A DNA stretch of 64,000 nucleotides from Henricia sp. BOLD:AAB3569 (taxonomy: Eukaryota; Echinodermata; Asteroidea; Spinulosida; Echinasteridae). Below, in pieces: positions 11,099 through 21,228 of this stretch (position 1 is the first letter of the stretch; each line of letters opens with the position of its first letter). The notes below the pieces were generated by a model that worked only from the letters and a program-made list of their open reading frames with translations, was not told the DNA's origin and ran no database searches. The position numbers and the translations under genes were made by a program. The stretch covers positions 310,001-374,000 of the forward strand of contig JBBELK010000375.1 of NCBI GenBank assembly GCA_037783545.1. Direction: 5' to 3'.

Positions 11099-11196
11099 AG
11101 GCTGAACATCTAACGCCTCAGGACTTGATGGAATCTTCCATCCTACACCGGTGGAGAAGATGCATACATGTAGTAATTGGGTCCTCTTGTGATCAT
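11099..11196 (-). CDS. Exon after the SAM domain, CACTA-like element 1
   Basis: The acceptor is ttcttgacag and the donor is GTAAGT, both good matches to consensus. The exon supplies two bases to a split codon and then 32 codons ending GWKIPSSPEALDVQP in phase 0. The upstream exon ends in phase 1, so the frames join. No domain is recognised in this segment. Its uninterrupted frame and matching phases are the evidence for coding. Confidence 0.55.
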
Positions 11197-11558
11197 CTGT
11201 CAAGAAACACCATCTATGGTTATAATATTGCATGATGAAATGCTGAACATGTCAACTTAAAATACCTGCAGATGCAACAATTAAATTTTCTGTCTTTGCA
11301 CTATTTTATTATGCTAAGTTTAGCTAAGATACATGGTCAAGTTTATAAAGATTTGAGCAAGTACATGTAGTACATGTACGTATATGACTGGACACCACAT
11401 ACAGTTCGGTATACAACCAACGTGCACATGCAAAATTATGCATAGTTAACACTGTAGGCCTACTGGTTGCCTGCATAGATTCCTGCACTTGAAGCAGAAA
11501 TTTTGAAACAATGTTCTGAAAAAGTATGCAGTATAATGTTATAAGCTATGATAACTAC

Positions 11559-11681
11559 CTTGTGCTTTTTGCTCCTCTAGGAATTCCATTCTCAGCCAAA
11601 CTAGCTTGATGTGTCAACTCTTGGGAACTCCAAGCATGTTTCTAATAATAAGCATCAGACTTTTTTCATCCACTTTATTTT
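11559..11681 (-). pseudogene. Second half of a SAM domain, with an in-frame stop
   Basis: The acceptor ttttctctacag leads into two split-codon bases plus 40 codons. These include VDEKSLMLI, then LGVPKS, one TGA stop, and LRMEFLEEQKAQ, ending in phase 1 at donor GTAGTT. The pattern matches the C-terminal half of SAM domains: an acidic-G/E-x-x-L-L-x-L helix, a LG turn, then a K-L-x-x-x-L-x-x-I/L-x-x-L helix. With the upstream exon the domain would span about 64 residues, the usual SAM length. The stop makes this copy a probable pseudogene unless it is a sequencing error or is read through. Confidence 0.55.
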
Positions 11682-11776
11682 CTGTAGAGAAAAACAATTT
11701 ACATTTAAAAAAAAGACAATTATGCTTACAAAAATAATTAACTTGTAAATTACATACCGAGCAGACAACTCGTACA

Positions 11777-11931
11777 TAGACCTTATCGCAAATACCGCTT
11801 GGGTGAGTTTTCACAAAAGCAGCAATGTATTGTGGGAAGGTTTTCGGGGCAGACTTTGCCCCGTTTTCCTTCCCATAATACAGTTGTGCTTTTGTGCAAA
11901 CTTGCCCAAGCGGTATTAGCGATAAGGTCTA
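11777..11931. mobile_element. 155 bp palindromic MITE between SAM half-exons
   Basis: The left end AGACCTTATCGCAAATACCG and the reverse complement of the right end AGACCTTATCGCTAATACCG carry on through CTTGGG, CACAAAAGCA and TGGGAAGG blocks. It lies directly beside the donor of the exon at 11937-12033. Imperfect 20 bp direct repeats (ccgag..gacaactcgt) flank it. Confidence 0.75.
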
Positions 11932-11936
11932 TGGAC

Positions 11937-12033
11937 CGAGTGGACAACTCGTCCACGAGCAGTAGTTGAGAAACATGAATAAGAGTTGGGAAGTTGACCA
12001 GTCTGAGACATTTTTTTCTTCGAAATGACTCAT
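11937..12033 (-). CDS. First half of a SAM domain, CACTA-like element 1
   Basis: Reading down from an ATG at 12033 preceded by an ag acceptor-like context, 32 codons are open. They include FEEKNVSDWSTSQLLFMFLN, the typical start of a SAM domain (W-S/T-x-x-x-V/L-x-x-F-L). The exon ends in phase 1 at 11937 and the next exon begins with two bases, so the reading continues into VDEKSL. The donor used (gtccat) is weak. A duplicated end beyond the MITE (..ctgctcg followed by gtatgt) would be a better donor. SAM domains mediate protein-protein self-association. Confidence 0.5.
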
Positions 12034-12943
12034 CTAGCATTGAAATGTGCAGATTTGAATAAAAAACCCAAAAATTATATTGGAAACAAATTAAGATGTT
12101 GTGAGGGATTCAGAGGGAACACTTCAAAATTGTTCAGCCCGTCTCATATGTTTTGCACACAAGGTGTTTTGATCAACTTCTCAATTCTTTTGAAACAAGT
12201 TTAGACAGAAAAAGATTTTACTATTATACCAGCAGGTCAACTCGGTCCCAACGAACTAAGCCCCAAACACGCGTGCGTGTTGCTCGAAATACGATGCTAC
12301 CGTACGCGTCACAAAAAATTACGCTTAAAATCCTGATGCACGTGACAATTTGTAGGAAGTGACGTCATTTGAACGTGATCAATAGAAGTTACGCCGCACG
12401 ACATCAGACCCAAACAAATATCAAGGTTTGCAGCATGGTTAGTACATGTACTTAAAACGTGACGAAGGAGCGAGTGCAAATTTCCGTATTCCCACAATGT
12501 GCAACAACTGACTTGCTTGCGCCATGGCCTGCCGCGACACGGCACAGGAAAGTGAACGCAATCCATTTCAGACACAAATCGCAAACGTAAATCTGACGTC
12601 AAAAAATTTGCGGTGAACATTCGCCCAATTAGTTAAACTTAAGCGAATTTGTGACGCAAATCATCAATTCGCGTCAAGTTCACTTTCGCAAGCTCTTGCA
12701 TTTGGCGTATCGCGGCCGCAATCATCCGTTGATTTTTCTCGCACAAGTGAAAACGAGCGTTACCGCCTGGCGAGCTTTCGCACAAGCTCTAAAGTAACTA
12801 TACACTTTGTTATTTTGTAAGGCGAAAGCCGCTTTGTAACGTCAAATTGCCATTCACAACCAGACAGTGAAATTAAATAATCGTTATGTTGCGTCCATCA
12901 AATGAATCGGAAAAGTTCGGCTGCTTGGAAATCTTGTACATTT
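12034..12943. other. 5' part of CACTA-like element 1, no exon seen
   Basis: Would contain upstream exons and promoter of the minus-strand gene. CpG-containing sequence at 12.24-12.8 kb (cgcgtgcgtgttgctcg, gcgtatcgcggccgc) could be promoter DNA, but no TATA box or start is convincing. Confidence 0.35.
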
Positions 12944-13135
12944 TTCAAGAGTGGTCGAGTTGTCCTGGGCCTTCAATCGTTGGAACCGAGTTGAGTTTCA
13001 GTTGACTTGGGACCAAGTTGAGTCTCGGGACCGAATTGAGTTTCATTTAACTTCATGAACTTCAACTTGGGACCAACTTTACTCGGGACCTGGGAGTGGG
13101 ACCGAGTTGACTGGGACCGGGACCGAGTTGACACG
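12944..13135 (+). repeat. Degenerate tandem repeat of GGGACCGAGTTGA
   Basis: At least nine degenerate repetitions of a ~13-20 bp unit, gggac(c)gagttga / ttgggaccaagttgagt. It lies inside the right part of CACTA-like element 1. The same word occurs near 11764 and 11940. Confidence 0.7.
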
Positions 13136-13740
13136 AAACCGTTTTAGCCCCCATATGCACATGGCCCAAAGATTTTTTCCCCGAAGAAATCTGTCAATGT
13201 ACATGTCATGCATGTCATGGCAAACGGTCGAGTTGACCTGCAGATTGCAATGTCATATGGTTTACGCACGAAACAAAAATAATACAATTGTGGGCACGCA
13301 CGTAACATTTATCACAAGAAACTACAGTTAATTATCACTAATATTAGCCTGGTGGATTTCTTACCATGCACGGAAAACATCCACATGATGTAGGAAGTCA
13401 TGCTGGTTTCACGAAGCACTTTGTCTTGTTTGTAGATCATGAGATTTTGATCGGATTTTTTCTTGAACATCGCACGATTCGCAGTCACGTAGAAAACCGT
13501 TGGCGAAAACAATTTTATCCAGCGCGGGCGGCGGTTGCGAGAAGCACGTGACCATTTCCGGCCAATCACAGAAAGGCATAGGGCGCTTTGACAGACGTCA
13601 CAAATCATGTGACCATTCTCATCCAATCGCAACAATCGTCTGACCCGGAAAAGGGTCAATTTTTTTTGACCCGGAGAAATGGTCAAAAAATTGACCCGGG
13701 AGTTTTTAGAGTGTAAACCGCTCGGCCACGGTATCCCACG

Positions 13741-14118
13741 TCGTAGCTAGCTCTCTGTATATAAAGGGACTCAATATTTCTTTTACATCTAAACTTCACA
13801 GCTAGTTTGTTTCCTCACACTTCTTTCTTCGGGGCCCTAACACTGTTCGCTTCATAACCAATCCCTTAAAGGTGTTTTTGCAGCAGACCTCGCACCTTAG
13901 GTAACACGGGGACTTGATAGATTGTGCACTTACTACAGCTGAGGGGAAACCCGGGGGCAGTGTTGGACAAAGTTTAATGACACTGGAACGGTGTTCCAAG
14001 ACGTGACTAGTGAGTGCAAACGCTCGATATTTCAAAATGTGAGGGTTTAACTCGTCTTGTCTACGTGACCATTTTACATTCTTGATTAAACCGTGCTGTT
14101 AATTTTTGCTAATGCGGC
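13741..14118. other. No gene recognised
   Basis: Sequence 3' of the SINE A-box half. A 77-codon minus frame has no recognisable domain. Confidence 0.4.
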
Positions 14119-14251
14119 ATGCCATTCTCAATATGCGTGGTACATCCAAATATATCTCGGTTTGGACGTATACGTCCAAACCCGAGTATACTCATTGAGT
14201 ACATCCGAAACCGAAGGTTTTGGGGACCCTACACACTTACTGAGAATGGCA
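14119..14251. mobile_element. ~133 bp inverted-end element with a perfect central palindrome
   Basis: The ends atgccattctca and tgagaatggcat are inverted. At its heart, 14161-14180 is a perfect 20 bp palindrome (TTTGGACGTA and its complement), extended by ctcgg/ccgag. A small MITE is the simplest reading. Confidence 0.5.
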
Positions 14252-14479
14252 TTGCAATCACTTTTTTTTAGGAATTACACTTCCATCAATGATGTATGAA
14301 AAACATGTGTTTAAAATCAAACAACTTGAATACGTGAAGCATTACAAGCCCTCAAAGTCTCTGAAATGTAAATCTAAATTTATGGAATTGCCGTACTACC
14401 TTTAACGAGAAAAGGTTGACTCTTGTCTGTAACGAATAAAGCAAACTCCACCGTGTTTCGGAAATCCCTTCATTAGCTC

Positions 14480-15430
14480 TTAAAGGAACACGTTGCCTTC
14501 GGGTTGCGCTTTATTGGGCGTTTTTGGGCTATTACAAGCGTTTGAAGTATAATGAGCACGATCTGAAAGATGTTTAAAAAGTAGAATATAATGATCCACA
14601 CAAACGTGCCTTAGAAATGCTTTAATTTTGCGTAATTTCGCGAAGCAGCACGCTCCGCCATTTATGGGAGTCAAAATCTTGACTCCCATAAATGGCGGAG
14701 AAATTATGTTAGTCTTATTTCCAGTCGCAGCTGTTGAAATACTTCTGAACAATTATTTCTATCGGTTTGTCCCATGACAATATTTTTACCCTGATTGGCG
14801 AGGTTTTCGTTTTTTCTTTTTTGACGCGTCTGCTGTGTTCTCTTGACGATCCATTTTTTGACAGCCAGTCGGTGTGTGTGTGTGGGGAGTGTCGTTGAAA
14901 CCCGGAGGTCGGAGGTAGAATTTGTTGTGACCGTGTAGTACATGCTACAACCTACCTCCGGCTTGTTATTTTAATACTGCGTAGCTCCGGGCCACCGTCA
15001 ACGCACCAACTACACGTTAGCAAAAACAATCTACCTCCGGGTACCTTTGTGTATCTCCGACTTCCGGGTTTTATAAATTTCCGTGTGTGTGTGTGTTTAC
15101 ATTTCACACACGTCTCGGGAGGCGGAGAATGGTATAGTACCTTGCGTTCATCTGATAGGTTTACCTGACCACTGGCTACGGCGCCAACCTAACTCCTGCT
15201 CGTCGCTGCATTATGCCCACTACCCAGACGATCGTATTTACGGCTTGAAATACGTATACATTTCGCGGGACATGTAGTGGGGGTCAGAGGTCAGTGTTTG
15301 TTTTTTTAATTACAATTCACTAATTATAACACATTAAATGTGTTTTATTGCAAGAACAACTCTTAATAAGTATAAGGAACACCCTCAAACGTGAGATTTC
15401 GTGAAATCTGAAGGCAACGTGTTCCTTTAA
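14480..15430. mobile_element. TTAA-flanked MITE (951 bp), Kolobok/T2-like
   Basis: The left end TTAAAGGAACACGTTGCCTT is matched by its exact complement at 15411-15430, giving a perfect inverted repeat of at least 21 bp starting from TTAA. TTAA targets with AAAGG termini are known from Kolobok-class and Xenopus T2-type elements. Inside is a hairpin with perfect 22 bp arms at 14653-14674 and 14679-14700, inverted acctccgg blocks, and a GT microsatellite at 15082-15095. The 64-90 codon frames inside have no domain. Confidence 0.85.
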
Positions 15431-15874
15431 TTAGCTCGAATGAAGTGTAGTTTTCACTACCCTAAAGCGTGACCTGCACTTTTTCTACTGATGTAGTTAA
15501 AGACAGACGTCTCAGAAAGGAGTAAACAATGTCACTACATTAATGGATGATTATCTCGACATGTTTATGAACTAGCTCACTACGCGTTCCATTTGATAAA
15601 TGTTATACTGCTGGCTTTTCATTAGTTTCGGATTTCAACATTGACCTGTCAGACGATTTTTATTTCTCTGCGAAAGGATAGCTGTTGGTATAGTTCATCA
15701 CACTATCTGCAAATTAAAATTGACTTTGATTCATGTTTGTTCGTGACACCTTTTCTAACAGTGTTGATTGATTTGCACCAACGGTAAATGATTTCGTTTT
15801 AACACAAGACCGGAAGATGGACCACGCTAAATAATGGGCAGATAATTGGACCGAGCTGCGTAATTTTTGCCTAC
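15431..15874. other. No gene recognised
   Basis: No repeat, exon or RNA gene seen between two MITEs. Confidence 0.4.
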
Positions 15875-16409
15875 TTTAAAGGCAGTATACAATGTACATC
15901 ATTGGTAATCTCGAAAATCAGAAATGTTCACAGATTTACGCCTAACTTACACAATATAAACATGATGACCGTAGAAAACTTCCCCTGAAATGGTTTTGTC
16001 TGAAGTGCTATAGTCTTTGAGAAATGAGTAAAACAATTAGTTTTCGTCTCATGAGACGAAAATTCAATTCACCCCAAAACCATTTCGCCCAAGTGCCATT
16101 TCGCCCCAAACCACTTCACCCGAGTGCCATTTCGCCCCAAATTACTTCTTCCAAACACTACATCGCCCAAATGCCACTTCGCCCCAAAACCACTTCGTGC
16201 ACAGGCCGTGTCTTCAGGGCGAAATGGTTCAGGGCGAAGTGGTTTTGGGGCGAAATGACTGCAAACCCTTTTTTGACTGTTTTCTTAAAAGTTAGACGAA
16301 GTACGGAGCTGGTTTTTGTTCAGGTTGGTTTTAATCACGCATATCTTTAATCACACAGGGGGATAAAACTATTTGTAACAGTTTACCAATCATGTATACT
16401 ATCTTTAAA
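15875..16409 (+). mobile_element. fam-C MITE with TTCGCCC array, copy 1
   Basis: The ends are related inverted repeats: CTTTAAAGGCAGTATACA... at left and, read in complement, CTTTAAAGATAGTATACATG at right. A perfect 22 bp palindrome at 16041-16062 (core TCTCATGAGA) precedes degenerate repeats of cacttcgccccaaaac. The complement (ggggcgaagtgg) follows, so the middle can fold. Five copies exist here. The 108-codon frame through the array is repeat-derived. Confidence 0.8.
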
Positions 16410-16654
16410 GCGTGTCAGAAGTATAAATACATGTACACCACTACCATCATCACCCAAAATGGTAAACATACCCGAACCATTGCAAGGTGTACAAGCTATG
16501 TTTTAAGTACTGCATGCACGTGAAGAATTTCACAAAATCAATAATTTAGTAAAGACTGTTACAAAAATGCTGTAAGCACACTGATTTTAACACTTGGTTG
16601 CATACAGTTGTATTTATACTTCTGACTTCAACTGTATATATTATTGCACTGCTT
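16410..16654. other. No gene recognised
   Basis: Between fam-C copy 1 and a fam-N fragment. Nothing supported. Confidence 0.35.
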
Positions 16655-16850
16655 TATATATGGGACCGAACAAATTAGTTTACAAATCAAGTTTTTTATA
16701 TGATATTCTTGAAAATATACAGATTGGTAGCATGAAATTTCAGAAAGGTAGAATGAGAAAAATATGGTATCAAAATCCCATCACCCATGGAAAAAATGGG
16801 GACAGGGCATGTTGTCTGGAACCTTTTATGTAAGGAGGAAGGGGTGATTT
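16655..16850 (-). repeat. fam-N fragment
   Basis: Shares gatattcttgaaaatatacag, atgaaatttcagaaaggta and atggtatcaaaatcccatcacccatgg with other fam-N copies. Fam-N is a ~350 bp element with complementary ends ttaaaggagc(g/t)tgtccagat. It appears about eight times in this window. Confidence 0.7.
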
Positions 16851-16867
16851 TAAGAAGAAGAAAAAAC

Positions 16868-17060
16868 ATGCTGGTTGCTTTATGCTATTCTATTCTACGG
16901 CGAACACTCTATTGATTCTGTAGCCTACTTCACACCTGCCGCGTGTACCACATAGCAAAAAAAAAAAAAAATAGTCTGGTCAAGTAGATATGTGCAATGT
17001 GTAGGGAAGTACGTCAGTACACCAGATGCTGTTCACGTGAAACGTGAAAAATGCTAATTG
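16868..17060 (+). repeat. fam-A copy, partial
   Basis: Contains ttgctttatgc, gaacactctattgattctgtag, gtgtaccacatagca, a poly-A stretch of 14, agtctggtcaagtaga and gtacaccagatgctgttcacg. The 5' third is missing. Confidence 0.7.
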
Positions 17061-17646
17061 CAACCATGCCATGTAGTATGGGCGCCGCCATTTTGTCTAA
17101 AAATGGAGACTGCGATAACTTTCTGTGTTTTCTGTAAACAACGCTTTGCTTACATTTAGGCCTACTCATTTGTGCATACATGTAATACGAAAAAGATATA
17201 TACGAAAAAGGTACACTCGAAGCCAAAACACCCATTTTGAGCTTGTTTGTAAGATATATTGCTGTGTTTAACGGTTGTAAAAAGGTCATCCGTTTGCTAG
17301 ACATACCGTGTTGTATATAAAGTAATATATGTTCCACATCCATGTGTGACATGCACGCGTCAACTACACACTAATATTTGGCCAAATTTCGAAATGTTTA
17401 CAAATTTTATATGGCAGTGACAGACAACGAACGGCACATACCGTAATTACTTCACCATAAGCTGATGTCGTGTTTGACTGGCGCGTGTACGAAATTTACT
17501 TCCATTTTCGAAATGCGATCGATCGGAAAATGTAATGAGACGTAGGCCTATGCGGAGATATTGGTCTTGTTGATAGTTTTAATATTCCGTAGCAGTAACG
17601 TGCAGGTAGAATGTACACAGATAAAATCATTCAAGAGATTTGGCAG
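17061..17646. other. No gene recognised
   Basis: Contains gcgccgccattttg near 17080, a word also seen in repeat arms elsewhere, and an open minus frame of 112 codons with no domain. Confidence 0.35.
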
Positions 17647-18158
17647 TTAAAGGTCAATATATCATTGGTAATCTCGAAAATCAGAAATGTTCACACAGAT
17701 TTACGCCAAACTTACACAATATAAACATGACCGTAGAAAACTTCCCCTGAAATGGTTTTGTCTGAATTAGTGCTATAGTCTTTGAGAAATGAGTAAAACA
17801 ATTAGTTTTCGTCTCATGAGACGAAAATTAAATTCGCCCCAAAACCATATCGCCCAAGTGCCATTTCGCCCCAAACCACTTCGTCCGAGTGCCATTTCGC
17901 CCCAAGTTACTTCGTCCAAACACTACATCGCCCAAATGCCACTTCGCCCCAAAACTACTTCGTGCACAGGCCGTGGTTCAGGGCGAAATGGTTCAGGGCG
18001 AAATGACTGCAAACCCTTTTTTGACTGTTTTCTCAAAAGTTAGACGAAGTACGGAGCTGGTTTTTGCTCAGGTTGGTTTTAATCATGCATATCTTCAATC
18101 ACACAGGGGGATAAAACTATTTGTAACAGTTTACCAATCATGTATACTATCTTTAAAG
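17647..18158 (+). mobile_element. fam-C MITE, copy 2
   Basis: Very similar to copy 1, including the palindrome core TCTCATGAGA and the ttcgcccc array, but with a shorter inverted part. Ends ttaaaggtcaatatatca and tttaaaggtcaatatataa look like a direct duplication around the element, so part of its 3' neighbour may have been copied. Confidence 0.8.
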
Positions 18159-18515
18159 GTCAATATATAATTTATTGCAGATGAAACGCTTTTACGAATT
18201 CGAGGAACAACAGCTTTACATATAGGTAAACAATAATGTTGATAAACTGCCTCGTAGGAAGTTCAGCCACAAAGATACAGTAATACTTCAGAAAACCTTT
18301 ACAAAATGCATGGCTTTTGTGTTGAATGAATGGAAACTAAAAATTCGTTTGCAAACGATATTTTAAGACCCCAAGCTGGCAATTTGTCCCACATTTCAAA
18401 CGGGAAAAAATAATGTGGTATTTTTTAGCATTGCTATCAGCACTTTTAGTCGGGTTTTTCTTGTCAATTCATGAAGTAAAATTTTGGGTCACTGCAAATG
18501 ATGTATTTAAAACTC
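18159..18515 (-). repeat. fam-B reverse copy
   Basis: Blocks gatgaaacgcttttacgaatt, ggaacaacag, gataaactgcctcgtag and gttgaatgaatgg, then cttgtcaattcatgaagtaaaa and gtcactgcaaatgatg, in reverse fam-B order. Confidence 0.75.
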
Positions 18516-18539
18516 TTTCATGATGACGCTGTGTGGCCT

Positions 18540-18896
18540 GAACCACGGTCTGTGCATGAAGTGTTTTTAAAGCGAAGTGGTATTCGGACGAAGTGGTGTA
18601 ATGGCGAAGTGGTGTAAGGGCGAAGTGTTTTTGAGGCAAGATGGCTTAAAATTTGGGGCGAAGTGGTTCACGGCGAAGAGGCGCAGGGCGAAATGGTTTG
18701 GGGGCGAAGTGAATTTACGTCTCGCAAGACGAAAAATAATTGTTTTGCTCTTTTCTCAAAGACTATAGCACTTCAGACAAAACCATTTCAGGGGAAGTTT
18801 ACTACCGTAATAATTTTATAATTGTGTAAGTTATGTGTAAATCTGTGAACATTTCGGATTTTCGAGATTACCATGCAGTATGTGTTCTAACTTTAA
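18540..18896 (-). mobile_element. fam-C MITE, copy 3 (reverse, partial)
   Basis: Degenerate gcgaagtggt repeats, then cgtctcgcaagacg (a variant of the family palindrome), the aaagactatagcacttcagac block and ttcgagattaccatgcagta at the end. It lacks one end. Confidence 0.75.
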
Positions 18897-18963
18897 CATA
18901 ATTTGTATTACATTTTGGACCACTGAAATAAATTCACATTTTTCACCTTTATATTGCTGTCTT

Positions 18964-19318
18964 TAAAGGAGCTTGTCCAGATTTTTTTCCAGAAAATGCA
19001 TTTCACTCTAACCTAACAATCATATAAAATACTTCTCCAAAATACTATCCGTGGGTAACAAAACCAGGAAATTCCCGATCTCCAATTAGGATTTGGAAGC
19101 AAGAAGTTGGTGTAATCACTGCACTGCTTTATGGAACGGATAAGTTAGTTTTTAAAACACCGGTGGTCTTTTGACGATATCCTTGAAAATATACGGATTG
19201 AGAGCGCGACATTTCAGAATGGTAATGAGAAAAATATGACAAATGAAATGGTGTCAAAATCTCAACACCCATGGGAAAAATAGGGGCTCAAAAATGTGAT
19301 CTGGACACGTTCCATTAA
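18964..19318 (-). mobile_element. fam-N element, near full length
   Basis: Starts ttaaaggagcttgtccagat and ends, in complement, ttaatggaacgtgtccagat, so the tips are inverted. It contains the blocks that define the family: ctccaattaggatttggaag, gtaatcactgcactgctttatgg and atatacggattgagagcgc. It carries no coding potential. Confidence 0.75.
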
Positions 19319-19846
19319 GACGAAAATGCGGAATTTGTCCACCTGCACCGACCTCCTGCCTTGGCAGGTGACAAGACGTGATGAAAATCACACCACTCCC
19401 ACCGTGAATAAATCACATCGGGGTGGCGGTCGTGCGTGTCGTTCGTCCCTATATCACACGTCACTCAAGCATGTCGGCGTGTTGTACGAGGAAATCGGGC
19501 GCATTATTTGTCGCAGTAAATTTGCAAAAACCGTGTAGTGACATGATACTAAACGGGCCACGGGTGCGTCAAAGTAATCTATAGATCGCTCATACTAGAA
19601 CAATGTACATGTAGAACAATTACAAGCCATTACTGAGACGAATGTACGCGCGCGTGTAGGTAGTACGCATGCGTTGATTACCTCCTCGACCAATAGGGTA
19701 CTGTGATTAGCCTTTACGCGCGCGTTTCGAGTACTGAGAACGCACGCGTGAGAGCTTTGGTGTGCCGGCGCGTAATGGCGGCCACTTGATCAGTCTCACA
19801 GATTTTCTAGTACGGAATCACTGCAATGAACAGTTTGAACCACTTC

Positions 19847-20020
19847 TATCTTCATTTGAACTTGGGATAAGAGAAAAATCGTAAGGACCTTATCGGGATT
19901 CGAACTCGAGACCTCTGACTCACTAGGCAGATGCTCTACCAGCTGAGCTATAAGGCACAGTTGGTATACTCCCTCAGGTTTTCCCTATAGACCAGATATT
20001 GTTTTCGTATCTTCATTTGA
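19847..20020. repeat. 13 bp direct repeats around a tRNA-like sequence
   Basis: The word tatcttcatttga occurs exactly at 19847-19859 and again at 20008-20020. The 148 bp between them contain the minus-strand tRNA-like sequence. A 13 bp identity is the right size for a target duplication made by LINE-type retroposition. There is no A-rich tail, which argues against an ordinary SINE. Confidence 0.6.
19885..19957 (-). tRNA. tRNA-like gene, anticodon AGT if a bulge is allowed
   Basis: A 73 nt minus-strand sequence. Acceptor arms TGCCTTA and TAAGGTC pair at 6 of 7 positions counting one G-U. The D arm is GCTC/GAGC and the T arm has loop TTCGAAT with one mismatch in five. The A box tagctcagctggtag and B box agttcgaatcc are intact. 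The anticodon stem is TCTGC/G(T)CAGA with one bulged T around loop CTAGTGA, giving AGT (Thr). The defects and flanking direct repeats favour a retroposed or decaying copy over a working tRNA gene. Confidence 0.5.
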
Positions 20021-20084
20021 GTATTAGGATTTCCCGGTCACATGGTCGACTAAAAATTTGGGTTGATGCAAATTCTGCATATGG

Positions 20085-20935
20085 GTTTTAAAGCCCAAAA
20101 ACATCATTTGCAGTTACCCAAATCTTTACTTCACGAGATGAGTGGACAGGAAAAAACCAGACTAAAAGTGATGATAGCAATTTTCTCGTAAAAATTGTAG
20201 CTTTGTGGGAGGAACTGCCAACTAAACTCCTCAAACAAAGTTCGGAAAGTCAAGTTTGACTGACGATTTCTCTCTTGTTACTAAATCATTTCCATTGAAT
20301 TTTGTATCATTGGAAAGCCCCGTTATTCCTCTTTACAGTGATGTGTCATTTGTTATGATTAATCAATTGGGGGATGTGCAGTATAGCGGAATACAGGGGT
20401 GGTGGAAGATCACAAAATTCACTGCTATTGTCATGCAGTGCATTCCCCTTTTGCTTGGATGATGGGAATGTGTCAATGCACTTTTTGACAATAGCAATGC
20501 ATTTTGTGACATTTCACTTTACACCCGCCCCTGTATTCCGCTATACTGCACTTCCTCCAATCGATTAATCATAACAAATGACACATCACTGTAAAGAGGA
20601 ATAACAGGGCTTTCCAATGATATTAAATTCAAGGGAAATGATTTAGTAACAAGAGAAAAATCGTCAGTCAAACTTGACTTTCCGAATAAATTTTGAGGAG
20701 TTTATATAGGAGTGCTTTTTAAAATGTTTGCAGACAATTTTTTTTCTGTTCATTCATGCACAAACACCATGCATGGATTTCTCAGGTTTTCGGAAGTATT
20801 GCTGCGTCGACATGTAAGGTGGATAACATTTCTACAAGGCAGTTTATCAACATTCTTCGTTAGTATTGTAAGGCTGTTGTTCCTGTTTTGAAACATTTTG
20901 TAATCTGTCTTAAATTTTAAAAATACACGTGCATG
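20085..20935 (+). repeat. fam-B copy split by a palindromic element
   Basis: Fam-B blocks (catttgcagttaccca, aaaagtgatgatagcaa, ttgtgggaggaactgccaact) stop at 20223. They resume after 20703 (tttgcagacaa, gcacaaacaccatgcatgg, acatttctacaaggcag, ttgttcctg). Confidence 0.8.
20224..20703. mobile_element. 480 bp palindromic element nested in fam-B
   Basis: Arms of about 200 bp are nearly perfect complements. aaactcctcaaa, ttcggaaagtcaagtttgac, tgacgatttctctcttgtta and cctctttacagtgatgtgtc at left reappear inverted at right. A short unmatched centre lies near 20440-20490. It interrupts a fam-B copy and so is younger. The 64-68 codon frames within it are not genes. Confidence 0.85.
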
Positions 20936-21228
20936 TGCCTAGCACCGAGACTGTGGTTTTGCAGACGACCCAACATGAACCTATAAAACCTTTGCAATTT
21001 CACTACCTCTTTGTGGCTTATCTTTGATGGAACTCGCAGTTAAAATAAACTACAAAGTGCAACAGGAGTCCGCCACTATATTTTAAAATTAGTCTTGAAC
21101 GAAGTTAGTGCAGGCCACCTTTTAAACAAATAAAACAGAGTGACGAGTCATTTATTAATCCAGAAATTTCAGGAATCTACCTGCGTGTCTACATGCGGAG
21201 TTTATTCTTAGGACTAGAGATTCAACAG

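Larger units (their letters stand above)
8745..13713. mobile_element. CACTA-like DNA transposon 1 (4.97 kb)
   Basis: The ends are a perfect 16 bp inverted repeat, CACTCTAAAAACTCCC at 8745-8760 and its complement at 13698-13713. They are flanked by TA on both sides (8743-8744, 13714-13715), and the TA occurs once in the restored SINE A box. Inside each end lie many short palindrome-forming TGACCC/GGGTCA boxes. CACTA/EnSpm/CMC elements are known for CACT- termini, 2-3 bp target duplications and subterminal repeat arrays. No transposase is recognised. The visible cargo is a minus-strand SAM-domain gene plus nested repeats. Confidence 0.85.

Noticed and set aside
16024..16350. 108-codon frame in fam-C copy 1, similar to frames at 17789, 30773 and 58963
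   Set aside because: The shared peptide comes from the TTCGCCCC array in each copy. Frames differ in length and stop positions, so there is no sign of selection.
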